This document shows positions 52,026-60,819 of a DNA stretch of 64,000 nt, in pieces. Below the pieces are notes generated by a model. It was not told the origin of the DNA, searched no databases, and was given only the letters and a program-made list of their open reading frames with translations. Made by a program: the position numbers and the translations under genes. This DNA is from Clostridium sp. AT4 (GTDB taxonomy: Bacteria; Bacillota; Clostridia; Lachnospirales; Lachnospiraceae), in contig NZ_LN999828.1 of the NCBI RefSeq assembly GCF_001517625.2, positions 326,303 to 390,302 on the forward strand, read 5' to 3'. Position 1 is the stretch's first letter. Every line of letters begins with the position of its first letter.

Positions 52026-52164
52026 CATATGCCTTTTCCAAGCGGCGCGTAGAAAAGTTTAGAATGATTTTATAAACGCCCCGCCATAAGTATGGTATAC
52101 TTAAACTATATGTAAATTGCCTGTCTGCGTGCTGCGCCGAGGGCAGTGGAAGGAGGATGAAAAG

Positions 52165-53661
52165 GTGAAGATAAGGACACGGCTTGCGGTAGCATTTATT
52201 ATCATAACCGTTTTTCCGATGCTTATGATCTACCTTTCTGTGATCGCCCTCAGCGATTATCAGGAAAAGTCCTTTAAAGAAGCATATGGTCTTACAGAGC
52301 AGATTGAACTGTTAAACGGCAATTCCCTTCAGGTATTTAACCGTTTGACCAGACAGTCGCAGAAAGATATCCGAAAGGTGTTGGATGAAAACCCGGATAA
52401 TTACAAGGATCCGGCATATCTGGATAAAGTGAATGCAAAATTAAATGAACAGTATGCCTATCTGATTGTCCGCCGTGAGGATACGATCATTTATTACGGG
52501 GCGAACGGAGAACCGCAGGATGCGTCTCTCTGCGCTCAGCTTCCGGATTTTGATGTGATGAAGGGACGCATGGAAGGTGGGATCTATCTGGACGGCGAGA
52601 GTCAGCATCTGATCAAGCAGATGGATTTTCAGTTTTCGGACGGTGCCGAGGGAAGTGTGTTTATTGTTTCCAATGTAGACGATCTGCTTCCTGAAGTAAA
52701 GTCCATGTTTCGGGAAATGTTGTTTTTGGGCGTGGCGATTCTGGTGGTAGCGGGGTTTGCCCTTACGGTCTGGGTATACCATTCGATTTTAAGTCCATTA
52801 AACAAGCTTCAGGAGGCTACCAAGCAGATCCGGGACGGCAATCTGGAGTTTACCCTGGATGTAGATGCAGATGATGAGATAGGCCAGCTTTGCCAGGATT
52901 TTGAAGAAATGCGGATCCGTTTAAAGGAAAATGCAGAGGAAAAGCTTCAGTATGATAAGGAAAGCAAGGAGCTGATCAGTAATATTTCCCATGATCTTAA
53001 GACTCCCATTACAGCCATTAAGGGGTATGTAGAAGGGATTCTGGACGGGGTTGCTTCCTCACCTGAGAAGCTGGACAGATATATCCGCACGATTTATAAT
53101 AAAGCCAATGATATGGACCGACTGATCGATGAGCTGACCTTTTACTCCAAGATTGACACAAATAAGATTCCTTATACCTTTGCAAAGATCAATGTATCCC
53201 AGTATTTTAAGGACTGTCTGGAAGAGGTGGGTCTGGATATGGAAGCAAGGGGCATTGAGCTGGGATATTTCAATTATGCGGATGAGGATGTGATGGTCAT
53301 TGCAGATGCAGAGCAGATGAAGCGTGTGATCAATAACATTATCAGCAATTCCGTCAAATATCTGGACAAGAAAAAAGGGATCATCAATATTAGGATCAAG
53401 GATGTGGGAGACTTTATCCAGATTGAGATTGAGGACAATGGAAAAGGCATTGCGGCAAAGGATCTTCCCAACATATTTGACCGTTTTTACCGTACAGATT
53501 CCTCACGAAACTCTTCTCAGGGCGGCAGCGGGATCGGACTGTCCATTGTACGCAAGATCATTGAGGATCACGGAGGACGCATCTGGGCCACCAGCAAGGA
53601 AGGCATCGGAACGGAGATCCATTTTGTATTAAGAAAATATCAGGAGGTTATGCAGGAATGA
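52165..53661 (+). CDS. Sensor histidine kinase with HAMP domain
   Basis: A 498-residue membrane kinase: membrane segments at about 10-32 and 190-212 enclose an extracellular sensor domain of about 160 residues; a HAMP domain (about 213-265) leads to the phosphoacceptor SNISHDLKTPITAIKGYVEG (H at about 275), and the ATP domain has NNIISNSVKYLDKK, IEIEDNGKGI and GGSGIGLSIVRKI. GTG at 52,165 was chosen because GGAGG is 8-10 bases upstream. It overlaps the response regulator gene by four bases (ATGA). A TATACT with TGG extension at 52,093-52,101 may be its promoter. Signal unknown. Confidence 0.94.
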   Translation: MKIRTRLAVAFIIITVFPMLMIYLSVIALSDYQEKSFKEAYGLTEQIELLNGNSLQVFNRLTRQSQKDIRKVLDENPDNYKDPAYLDKVNAKLNEQYAYLIVRREDTIIYYGANGEPQDASLCAQLPDFDVMKGRMEGGIYLDGESQHLIKQMDFQFSDGAEGSVFIVSNVDDLLPEVKSMFREMLFLGVAILVVAGFALTVWVYHSILSPLNKLQEATKQIRDGNLEFTLDVDADDEIGQLCQDFEEMRIRLKENAEEKLQYDKESKELISNISHDLKTPITAIKGYVEGILDGVASSPEKLDRYIRTIYNKANDMDRLIDELTFYSKIDTNKIPYTFAKINVSQYFKDCLEEVGLDMEARGIELGYFNYADEDVMVIADAEQMKRVINNIISNSVKYLDKKKGIINIRIKDVGDFIQIEIEDNGKGIAAKDLPNIFDRFYRTDSSRNSSQGGSGIGLSIVRKIIEDHGGRIWATSKEGIGTEIHFVLRKYQEVMQE

Positions 53662-54347
53662 GCAAAATACTGATTGTAGAGGATGAAGAAAGCATCGCAG
53701 AGCTGGAAAAGGATTATCTGGAGCTGTCCGGCTTTGAGGTTGAGATCGAAAATAACGGAACCGATGGTCTGGACCGTGCTTTAAAGGAAGACTACGATCT
53801 CCTGATCCTGGATCTGATGCTTCCGGGAACGGACGGATTTGAGATCTGCCGCAGGGTAAGGGAGATTAAAAATACCCCTATTATTATGGTTTCTGCCAAA
53901 AAGGAGGACATTGACAAAATCCGCGGTCTGGGCCTTGGAGCAGATGATTATATTACAAAGCCGTTCAGTCCCAGCGAGATGGTTGCCAGAGTGAAAGCCC
54001 ACATGGCCCGCTATGAGCGTCTGATCGGAAGCGGCCAGCCCGCCAATGAGATTATTGAAATCCGCGGTTTAAAGATCGACAAAACAGCCCGCAGAGTATG
54101 GGTGGCAGGAGAGGAAAAGACCTTTACAACCAAGGAATTTGATCTGTTAACCTTTTTAGCCCAGAATCCCAACCATGTATTTACAAAGGAGGAACTGTTC
54201 AGCAAAATCTGGGATATGGAATCCATCGGCGATATTGCCACCGTTACAGTGCATATTAAGAAGATCCGGGAAAAAATTGAATTTAATACAGCCAAGCCTC
54301 AGTACATTGAGACCATCTGGGGAGTTGGGTATCGGTTTAAGGTATAG
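53658..54347 (+). CDS. OmpR/PhoB-family response regulator
   Basis: A 229-residue response regulator. The receiver has VEDEESIAE (acidic pocket), the phosphoacceptor Asp in LLILDLMLPGTDG (about residue 52), MVSAKKEDIDK and the Lys in DYITKPFSPSE. The C-terminal winged helix has FTTKEFDLLTFLAQNP and VTVHIKKIREKIE. It is coupled to the kinase by a four-base overlap. A strong terminator directly follows. Targets unknown. Confidence 0.96.
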   Translation: MSKILIVEDEESIAELEKDYLELSGFEVEIENNGTDGLDRALKEDYDLLILDLMLPGTDGFEICRRVREIKNTPIIMVSAKKEDIDKIRGLGLGADDYITKPFSPSEMVARVKAHMARYERLIGSGQPANEIIEIRGLKIDKTARRVWVAGEEKTFTTKEFDLLTFLAQNPNHVFTKEELFSKIWDMESIGDIATVTVHIKKIREKIEFNTAKPQYIETIWGVGYRFKV

Positions 54348-54350
54348 GGA

Positions 54351-54378
54351 AAATCCTCCGCTTGTGCGGGGGATTTTT
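54351..54378 (+). terminator. Terminator of the two-component operon
   Basis: AAATCCTCCGC (54,351-54,361) pairs with GCGGGGGATTT (54,366-54,376) across TTGT, followed by TTT. Confidence 0.9.
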
Positions 54379-54430
54379 CATATGCAGAAAGGAATGGCAC
54401 ATTTTTTTGTTAATAGTTACTATAAAATAT

Positions 54431-54450
54431 TTGTTCGCATATACGAACAA
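54431..54450. promoter_or_regulatory. Palindromic operator candidate upstream of ppdK
   Basis: TTGTTCG (54,431-54,437) and CGAACAA (54,444-54,450) are perfect reverse complements around CATATA. A half-like copy (ATATACGAAA) follows at about 54,459. It lies about 97 bases upstream of the ppdK -35. Confidence 0.55.
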
Positions 54451-54546
54451 TAAATGAATATACGAAAATGACAGAAAATGAAAACGCTTACAGTAAATTT
54501 TGCTGTAAAATAACCAAATTTTTTCAAAATTTTGTCGGTAAAGGAC

Positions 54547-54574
54547 TTTACTCCCCCAATCTTTGTGATATAAT
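54547..54574 (+). promoter_or_regulatory. Promoter of ppdK
   Basis: TTTACT (54,547-54,552) and TATAAT (54,569-54,574) with a 16 bp spacer. The transcript would have a leader of about 125 bases without obvious structure. Confidence 0.7.
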
Positions 54575-54704
54575 AAACGAGGTGGACGGATAAGGAGAAC
54601 CATTGATTCCGTCTGATAGGCGGGCACAGGAAATTTCCCGGTATGTCCGGTTAAAGAGCGGCAGAGTCCTGAGGGAATCTGCCAGAATGAGGAGGAAGAA
54701 ACTT

Positions 54705-57338
54705 ATGGCTACAAAGTGGGTTTATTTATTCAGCGAAGGCAATGCGACCATGAGAAACCTGTTAGGTGGTAAGGGCGCTAACCTTGCGGAGATGACAAAT
54801 CTGGGATTACCTGTACCACAGGGATTTACGATTACAACAGAGGCCTGCACCCAGTATTATGAAGATGGCAGAAAGATCAATGACGAGATCATGGGCCAGA
54901 TCATGGAGCATATTGGAAAGATGGAGGAGATCACCGGCAAGAAGTTCGGCGATAAGGAGAATCCTCTGTTGGTTTCCGTTCGTTCCGGTGCAAGAGCTTC
55001 CATGCCGGGTATGATGGATACCATCTTAAACCTGGGTCTGAATGAGGAAGTAGTAGAGGTTCTGGCTGCAAAGTCCGGTAATCCGCGCTGGGCATGGGAC
55101 TGCTACAGAAGATTCATCCAGATGTTTTCCGACGTTGTTATGGAAGTTGGAAAGAAGTATTTTGAAGAGTTGATCGATAAGATGAAGGCTGAGAAGGGAG
55201 TAACCCAGGACGTGGAGCTGACCGCTGAGGATCTTCACGAGCTGGCAAATCAGTTCAAGGCTGAATATAAAGAAAAGATCGGAAAGGATTTCCCAACCGA
55301 TCCTAAGGAGCAGCTGATGGAGGCCATCAAGGCTGTATTCCGTTCCTGGGATAACCCAAGAGCAAACGTATACCGCCGCGATAATGATATCCCTTATTCC
55401 TGGGGTACTGCTGTAAACGTACAGATGATGGCATTCGGAAACATGGGCGAGACTTCTGGTACAGGCGTTGCATTTACCCGTGACCCAGCTACCGGCGAGA
55501 AGCACCTGATGGGCGAGTTCTTAATGAATGCTCAGGGTGAGGACGTAGTTGCAGGTGTCCGTACCCCTCAGAAGATTGACCAGTTAAAGGAAGTTATGCC
55601 GGAGGTTTATGAGCAGTTCGTAGGCATCTGCCATACTCTGGAGGATCATTACAGAGATATGCAGGATATGGAGTTCACCATTGAGGATAAGAAGCTTTAT
55701 ATGCTGCAGACCAGAAACGGAAAGAGAACAGCTAAGGCTGCTTTAAAGATTGCCTGTGATCTGGTAGATGAGGGCATGATCGATGAGAAGAAGGCAGTTC
55801 AGATGATCGATCCCCGTAATCTGGATACCCTGCTTCACCCACAGTTTGATGCAGAGGCATTAAAGAAGGCTGAGCCGGTTGCAAAGGCTCTGGCTGCATC
55901 CCCAGGCGCTGCCTGCGGCAAGATTGTATTTACTGCTGAGGATGCAAAAGAGTGGAAGGAAAGAGGCGAAAAGGTCGTATTAGTACGTCTTGAGACATCT
56001 CCTGAAGATATCGAAGGAATGAAGGCTTCTCAGGGTATCCTGACAGTCCGCGGCGGTATGACCAGCCACGCAGCTGTAGTTGCCCGCGGTATGGGTACCT
56101 GCTGTGTATCCGGCTGTTCCGAGATTATCATGGACGAGGCAAACAAGAAGTTCGTTCTGGCCGGAAAAGAGTACCATGAGGGCGACTGGCTGTCTATCGA
56201 CGGTTCTACCGGTAAGATCTATGACGGCATTATTCCTACGGTAGATGCTACCATCGCAGGCGAGTTCGGCCGCATCATGGCATGGGCTGACAAATATAGA
56301 AGACTGAGAGTCCGCACCAATGCAGATACTCCAAGAGACGCTGCAAAGGCAAGAGAACTGGGCGCAGAGGGTATCGGCCTTTGCCGTACGGAGCATATGT
56401 TCTTCGAGGGCAACCGTATCGACGCATTCCGCGAGATGATCTGCTCCGAGACAGTAGAAGAGAGAGAAGCAGCCTTAGAGAAGATCCTTCCTGAGCAGCA
56501 GGGAGACTTTGAGAAGCTTTACGAGGCTTTAGAGGGCAATCCTGTTACCATCCGTTTCCTGGATCCGCCTCTGCATGAGTTTGTTCCTACCGAGGAAGAG
56601 GATATCAAGAAGCTGGCAGAAGCACAGGGCAAGAGCGTTGAGACCATCAAGGCAATCTGTGATTCTCTCCATGAGTTCAACCCGATGATGGGACATCGCG
56701 GCTGTCGTCTGGCTGTTACCTATCCTGAAATCGCAAAGATGCAGACAAAGGCTGTCATCCGTGCAGCAATCAACGTAAAGAAGGCTCACGCTGACTGGAA
56801 CGTTTGCCCGGAGATCATGATCCCTCTGATCTGCGATATCAAAGAGTTAAAGTTTGTTAAGAAGGTAGTTGTTGAGACAGCTGATGCTGAGATCGCAGCA
56901 TCCGACATTGACTTAAAGTATGAAGTAGGTACCATGATCGAGATCCCAAGAGCAGCTCTGACAGCTGACGAGATCGCAAAGGAAGCTGAGTTCTTCTGCT
57001 TTGGTACCAATGACCTGACACAGATGACCTACGGCTTCTCCCGTGATGATGCAGGCAAGTTCTTAAATGCTTACTATGATACAAAGATCTTTGAGAACGA
57101 CCCATTCGCAAGACTGGATCAGACCGGCGTAGGAAAACTGATGGAAATGGCGATCAAGTTAGGCAAGAGCACCCGTCCTGATATGCATGTAGGTATCTGC
57201 GGCGAGCATGGCGGCGATCCTACTTCTGTAGAATTCTGCCACAAGATTGGTCTGGATTATGTATCCTGCTCACCATTCCGCGTTCCAATCGCAAGACTGG
57301 CAGCAGCTCAGGCAGCGATTGCCAATGCAGGAAAATAG
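54705..57338 (+). CDS. ppdK: Pyruvate, phosphate dikinase
   Basis: An 877-residue enzyme, the normal length. The N-terminal ATP-binding domain has LLGGKGANLAEMTNLGLPVP, the phosphohistidine domain has GGMTSHAAVVARGMGTCC (catalytic His at about 455), and the C-terminal PEP/pyruvate domain has GLCRTEHMF and GICGEHGGDP. It interconverts pyruvate, ATP and phosphate with PEP, AMP and diphosphate, and is a major glycolytic enzyme in these anaerobes. ATG at 54,705 was chosen because AGGAGG is 10 bases upstream; frames further upstream lack support. Confidence 0.97.
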   Translation: MATKWVYLFSEGNATMRNLLGGKGANLAEMTNLGLPVPQGFTITTEACTQYYEDGRKINDEIMGQIMEHIGKMEEITGKKFGDKENPLLVSVRSGARASMPGMMDTILNLGLNEEVVEVLAAKSGNPRWAWDCYRRFIQMFSDVVMEVGKKYFEELIDKMKAEKGVTQDVELTAEDLHELANQFKAEYKEKIGKDFPTDPKEQLMEAIKAVFRSWDNPRANVYRRDNDIPYSWGTAVNVQMMAFGNMGETSGTGVAFTRDPATGEKHLMGEFLMNAQGEDVVAGVRTPQKIDQLKEVMPEVYEQFVGICHTLEDHYRDMQDMEFTIEDKKLYMLQTRNGKRTAKAALKIACDLVDEGMIDEKKAVQMIDPRNLDTLLHPQFDAEALKKAEPVAKALAASPGAACGKIVFTAEDAKEWKERGEKVVLVRLETSPEDIEGMKASQGILTVRGGMTSHAAVVARGMGTCCVSGCSEIIMDEANKKFVLAGKEYHEGDWLSIDGSTGKIYDGIIPTVDATIAGEFGRIMAWADKYRRLRVRTNADTPRDAAKARELGAEGIGLCRTEHMFFEGNRIDAFREMICSETVEEREAALEKILPEQQGDFEKLYEALEGNPVTIRFLDPPLHEFVPTEEEDIKKLAEAQGKSVETIKAICDSLHEFNPMMGHRGCRLAVTYPEIAKMQTKAVIRAAINVKKAHADWNVCPEIMIPLICDIKELKFVKKVVVETADAEIAASDIDLKYEVGTMIEIPRAALTADEIAKEAEFFCFGTNDLTQMTYGFSRDDAGKFLNAYYDTKIFENDPFARLDQTGVGKLMEMAIKLGKSTRPDMHVGICGEHGGDPTSVEFCHKIGLDYVSCSPFRVPIARLAAAQAAIANAGK

Positions 57339-57469
57339 AGAACCACAAGTAATTCTACTTCACAACGCTGGTTGTTACAAGGAAAGATGTGCAGGAATAT
57401 ATGAAGCATTGTTTTGGCTTCCCTTTCCTTATATCTCAAAAAGGGCTAAATCCTAAAAGCTATGGCTTT

Positions 57470-57488
57470 AAAGGACTTAGTCCTTTTT
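57470..57488 (+). terminator. Terminator after ppdK
   Basis: AAAGGAC (57,470-57,476) pairs with GTCCTTT (57,480-57,486) across a TTA loop, followed by T residues. No gene is seen in 57,339-57,647 besides this and the feoA promoter. Confidence 0.65.
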
Positions 57489-57536
57489 ATATGCAAAAAA
57501 TTAAATGCTTGACGATAAAAAAACTCAATAATGGAC

Positions 57537-57567
57537 TTGACAAAATATAAAAATTAGGATAAGCTAA
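57537..57567 (+). promoter_or_regulatory. feoA promoter with overlapping TTAG-N6-CTAA box
   Basis: TTGACA (57,537-57,542) and a weak -10 TAAGCT (57,560-57,565) are 17 bases apart. TTAGGATAAGCTAA (57,554-57,567) overlaps the -10. A second copy of the same TTAG-N6-CTAA pattern stands before feoB. It resembles half of a DtxR/IdeR iron box more than a classical Fur box and probably marks an iron repressor site. Confidence 0.6.
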
Positions 57568-57647
57568 CTTGTGTGAATGAAGAATAACTTATCTGATACA
57601 TAAAATAAATATATAGATATAAAAGGAATGGAGTGTGCCAAAGGTTT

Positions 57648-57860
57648 ATGAATTTATCAGAGGCTAAAGAAGGAAAAGAATATATTGTCAAAGATATATT
57701 GACAGATGATGAAGAATTAAATGAGTTTTTGTTTTCTCTGGGATGTTACAGCGGAGAGCCGATTACTGTGATCACGCATCGAAAAGGCGGCTGCGTGGTA
57801 TCTATCAAAGATGGCAGATATAATATTGATACTGATTTAGCGCAGGCTATTTCAATATAA
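57648..57860 (+). CDS. feoA: FeoA-family ferrous iron transport protein
   Basis: A 70-residue SH3-like protein, MNLSEAKEGKEYIVKDILTD, with LFSLGCYSGEPITVITHRKG and VSIKDGRYNIDTDLAQAI, the pattern of FeoA. FeoA is cytoplasmic and supports FeoB. ATG at 57,648 was chosen to fit the family; a GTG at 57,633 with a better-placed GGA is an alternative, adding five residues. feoB follows after a small terminator-like hairpin. Confidence 0.88.
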   Translation: MNLSEAKEGKEYIVKDILTDDEELNEFLFSLGCYSGEPITVITHRKGGCVVSIKDGRYNIDTDLAQAISI

Positions 57861-57865
57861 AAATG

Positions 57866-57888
57866 GTGATTTTGATCACTGTTTTTTT
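57866..57888 (+). terminator. Small terminator-like hairpin between feoA and feoB
   Basis: GTGAT (57,866-57,870) pairs with ATCAC (57,875-57,879) and a run of seven T follows. It could reduce read-through from feoA to feoB. Confidence 0.55.
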
Positions 57889-57899
57889 AAAATGATGGG

Positions 57900-57913
57900 T
57901 TAGCTCACGCTAA
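57900..57913. promoter_or_regulatory. Second TTAG-N6-CTAA box, upstream of feoB
   Basis: TTAGCTCACGCTAA has the same palindromic frame as the box at 57,554-57,567 and lies 26 bases before the feoB start. An extended palindrome TTAGC-TCAC-GCTAA is visible. Confidence 0.55.
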
Positions 57914-57938
57914 TCTGAGTATGAAGGAGGAAACATCA

Positions 57939-59936
57939 ATGAGAATTGCGTTGACAGGAAATCCCAATAGCGGAAAAACAACCATGTACAATGCGCTCAC
58001 AGGAAGAAATGAACGTGTGGGAAACTGGGCTGGAGTTACAGTAGAGAAAAAAGAGAGTCCGATCAAGAAAGGATATTACGGCGGTTCGGAGGAACTGATT
58101 GCGGTAGATTTACCGGGAGCCTATTCTATGTCTCCGTTTACATCGGAGGAGAGTATTACCAGCAGTTATGTAAAAAACGAAAATCCGGATGCGATTATTA
58201 ATATTGTGGATGCAACTAATTTGAGCAGAAGTTTGTTTTTTACAACGCAGCTTCTGGAACTGGGAATCCCGGTGGTAGTTGCTCTTAATAAAAGCGATAT
58301 TACGGAGAAGAAAAAAACAGAAATTGATGTAAAGAAATTAGCGGATAAATTAGGCTGTCCAGTTATTCAGACTGTATCTATAACCTCAGGACATGAAGGA
58401 TTAAAAGAGGTTGTAAATCATGCAGCAGCATTAAAAGGACGTGTGCAGAAAGCGCCATATGTGCAGGCGGATATTGATCTGCAAGACAAAGCGCAGGTTG
58501 AGGCAGCCGACAGGAAGCGCTTTGAATTTGTAAATGGGATTGTAAAAGCAGTAGAAAAAAGAAAAGTTTTAACAAAGGATAAAAATAAGCAGGACAGCAT
58601 CGATGCGGTGCTTACCAATAAATTTGTTGGAATCCCAATCTTTGCAGTGGTTATGTTTGGCGTGTTTTACATATCCCAGTCTACGGTTGGAACATGGATT
58701 GCGGACTGGTTAGTTGGCTGTATTGAAGCTTTTCAGGGCTGGGTTGCAGGTTTGGTGGAAGGAGCAAATCCATTCCTTCAGGCGCTTTTGGTGGATGGCA
58801 TCATTGGAGGCGTAGGCGCAGTAGTCGGTTTCCTGCCTCTGGTAATGGTGATGTATTTCCTGATTGCTCTTTTGGAAGACTGTGGATATATGGCTCGCGC
58901 TACTGTGGTTTTAGATCCGATTTTTAAGAGAGTTGGTTTATCAGGAAAGTCTGTAATCCCTATGGTGATCGGAACAGGATGCGCTATTCCGGGTATCATG
59001 GCATGCCGTACCATCCGGAACGAAAGAGAAAGAAGAGCAACCGCCATGCTGACGCCGTTTATGCCGTGCGGAGCAAAGCTCCCGGTGATCGCGTTATTTG
59101 CAGGGGCGTTCTTCGCAGACGCTTCATGGGTAGGGCCGACCATGTATCTGGCTGGAGCTGTGTTGATTTTCCTGGGCGCATTATTGGTAAAAAAGATTAC
59201 CGGATATAAATTCCGTAAATCGTTCTTTATCATTGAACTTCCGGAATACAAAATTCCGAGTTTAAAACGGGCAACCCTTTCTATGCTTTCCCGCGGTAAG
59301 GCATACATTGTGAAAGCAGGAACGATCATTTTGGTATGTAACACTGCAGTGCAGATTATGCAGAGTTTTAACTGGCAGTTCCAGGTAGTGGAAGAGGGAA
59401 TGGAACATACGTCTATCCTTGCCTCGATTGCTTCTCCTTTTGCAGTACTTCTGATCCCGCTTGGATTTGGCGTATGGCAGCTTGCAGCGGCAGCAATCAC
59501 AGGTTTTATTGCAAAAGAGAACGTGGTCGGCACCCTGGCAGTTGTTTATGGACTTACGAATTTTATTGATACGGATGAGCTGGCGTTAGTTGGCGGAGCA
59601 AATGAAGTGGCAATGGTTATGGGACTTACGAAAGTCGCGGCACTTGCTTATCTGATGTTTAATCTTTTCACGCCGCCTTGTTTTGCAGCCCTTGGTGCGA
59701 TGAATTCTGAAATGCAGGATAAAAGATGGCTGTGGGGAGGAATTGCATTGCAGTTAGCTACCGGTTATACAGTTGCATTTTTCGTATATCAGGTAGGTAC
59801 GCTGATAACAACAGGAACCCTTGGAAACGGTTTTGTTCCGGGACTGATCGCAGTGGCTGCATTTGCCGGGGCATTGCTTGTGCTGATCCAGAGAAATGAG
59901 AAAGCTTTCAGCGCCGAGTATCGTCTCCACGCATAA
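57939..59936 (+). CDS. feoB: Ferrous iron transporter FeoB
   Basis: A 665-residue membrane GTPase. The N-terminal G domain has GNPNSGKTT (about 7-15), VEKKES, DLPGAYSMSP and NKSD; a GDI helical region follows (about 165-230), then about eleven membrane segments from 235 on with the duplicated Gate motifs, for instance VGFLPLVMVMYFLIALLEDC and PVIALFAGAFFAD. It imports Fe2+. ATG at 57,939 was chosen because GGAGG is eight bases upstream. It is the main gene of an iron island reaching to 63,641. Confidence 0.96.
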   Translation: MRIALTGNPNSGKTTMYNALTGRNERVGNWAGVTVEKKESPIKKGYYGGSEELIAVDLPGAYSMSPFTSEESITSSYVKNENPDAIINIVDATNLSRSLFFTTQLLELGIPVVVALNKSDITEKKKTEIDVKKLADKLGCPVIQTVSITSGHEGLKEVVNHAAALKGRVQKAPYVQADIDLQDKAQVEAADRKRFEFVNGIVKAVEKRKVLTKDKNKQDSIDAVLTNKFVGIPIFAVVMFGVFYISQSTVGTWIADWLVGCIEAFQGWVAGLVEGANPFLQALLVDGIIGGVGAVVGFLPLVMVMYFLIALLEDCGYMARATVVLDPIFKRVGLSGKSVIPMVIGTGCAIPGIMACRTIRNERERRATAMLTPFMPCGAKLPVIALFAGAFFADASWVGPTMYLAGAVLIFLGALLVKKITGYKFRKSFFIIELPEYKIPSLKRATLSMLSRGKAYIVKAGTIILVCNTAVQIMQSFNWQFQVVEEGMEHTSILASIASPFAVLLIPLGFGVWQLAAAAITGFIAKENVVGTLAVVYGLTNFIDTDELALVGGANEVAMVMGLTKVAALAYLMFNLFTPPCFAALGAMNSEMQDKRWLWGGIALQLATGYTVAFFVYQVGTLITTGTLGNGFVPGLIAVAAFAGALLVLIQRNEKAFSAEYRLHA

Positions 59937-59956
59937 AAAAGAAAGGATAGCGACGT

Positions 59957-60133
59957 ATGGCAGATTTGTTGGTAACAGGTATCCTGCTGTTGATTATAGG
60001 CGCTGCGGCTGTTTATATATGGAAAGCAAAGAAGAGAGGCGTTAAATGTATAGGCTGCCCATCTGCAGGAAAATGTTCGGGAAAAGAAGGACATACAGTG
60101 TGCAGCTGCGGATGCCATAGTGCAGAAAAATAG
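59957..60133 (+). CDS. FeoB-associated Cys-rich membrane protein
   Basis: A 58-residue protein: one membrane helix (LLVTGILLLIIGAAAVYIW), a Lys/Arg stretch, then Cys at KCIGCPSAGKC and VCSCGCH. This fits the FeoB-associated Cys-rich family, found right after feoB, probably involved in metal handover at the membrane. AAAGGA precedes the start. Distance to feoB is 20 bases. A terminator follows. Confidence 0.88.
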   Translation: MADLLVTGILLLIIGAAAVYIWKAKKRGVKCIGCPSAGKCSGKEGHTVCSCGCHSAEK

Positions 60134-60148
60134 GAAATTTCAGGGAAA

Positions 60149-60179
60149 GCCCGCACTTTGGAAAAGGTGTGGGCCTTTT
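60149..60179 (+). terminator. Terminator after the feo genes
   Basis: GCCCGCAC (60,149-60,156) pairs with GTGTGGGC (60,167-60,174) with one mismatch, followed by CTTTTA. Confidence 0.7.
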
Positions 60180-60209
60180 ATATAAAACACAGGAAATGGA
60201 GTGAGGTCT

Positions 60210-60695
60210 GTGAAAAGCTGCCAGAAAAATGAAAATCCGGATTTTTCCAGGACACAAATGGAAAAAGAAACAATTTTCCGTAAGTTAAGAGCGTGTGGAG
60301 GCCGTATTACGGCACAAAGGAAAATTCTTCTGGATATTATTTTGGAAGAAGAATGTGTCTGCTGTAAAGAAATTTATTATAAAGCGATAAAAAAAGACCC
60401 TGCGATCGGAATAGCGACAGTCTATAGAATGGTCAGGTCGCTGGAAGATATAGGGGCGATTCGAAGAAACAAAATGTATGAGATCCAGTATGGAAAGGAG
60501 AGGATTGAAGAAAATGCATTGGCGGACAAAATACTTGCCAGACACTCTTTTTTTCTAAAAATCCTGGTAGAGGCGGGAGTTGATCAACAGCAGGCAGAAA
60601 AAGAGGCCAGTATGCTGGAGTATATCTTGTCGGATGAAAGTTTTGATAAACTGAAAGTATATATGGAGAAAGGAACGTGGGAAAATGGTAAATGA
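60210..60695 (+). CDS. Fur-like winged helix joined to a DtxR/MntR-like dimerization domain
   Basis: A metal regulator of about 160 residues with mixed origin. The first half (about 20-95) is Fur-like: RITAQRKILLDIILEE and GIATVYRMVRSLEDIGAI, the classic Fur recognition helix. The second half lacks the Fur HxH and CxxC sites. Instead ARHSFFLKILVEAGVDQQ and EKEASMLEYILSDESFDKL follow DtxR/MntR (RH...FL...GV...A...EH.LS). The DtxR His after the Glu is Tyr here, and the Cys ligand is Ser, so metal binding must differ. GTG at 60,210 with GGAGTGAGG upstream is likely; 60,201 (ATG) is also possible. It is followed by overlapping genes of the same island. Confidence 0.8.
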   Translation: MKSCQKNENPDFSRTQMEKETIFRKLRACGGRITAQRKILLDIILEEECVCCKEIYYKAIKKDPAIGIATVYRMVRSLEDIGAIRRNKMYEIQYGKERIEENALADKILARHSFFLKILVEAGVDQQQAEKEASMLEYILSDESFDKLKVYMEKGTWENGK

Positions 60696-60819
60696 GATTA
60701 TAATTGCTGTACTTTTGATTCTGGTATTTACAGGAATCCGTTCCGGCACAAAGCACTTTAAGGGGCAGGGAGGATGCTGTGGCGGTTCTTCGCAAATCAG
60801 GACAAAAAGAAAAAATTGA
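60685..60819 (+). CDS. Small membrane anchor with Cys pair, upstream frame of an HMA protein
   Basis: A 44-residue peptide overlapping the end of the Fur/DtxR gene. It has a membrane helix (VNEIIIAVLLILVFTGI) and then HFKGQGGCCGGSS. In relatives I recall, this segment is fused to an HMA domain in one protein of about 110-120 residues. Here the HMA domain follows in the -1 frame. At the junction lies A-AAA-AAT (60,810-60,816) in the zero frame, directly before the stop TGA. A -1 slip there would give a 117-residue fusion. Confidence 0.7.
   Translation: MVNEIIIAVLLILVFTGIRSGTKHFKGQGGCCGGSSQIRTKRKN

Noticed and set aside
58778-59533. 251-codon minus-strand frame inside feoB
   Set aside because: Antisense shadow of a membrane protein gene; no ribosome binding site or family match.
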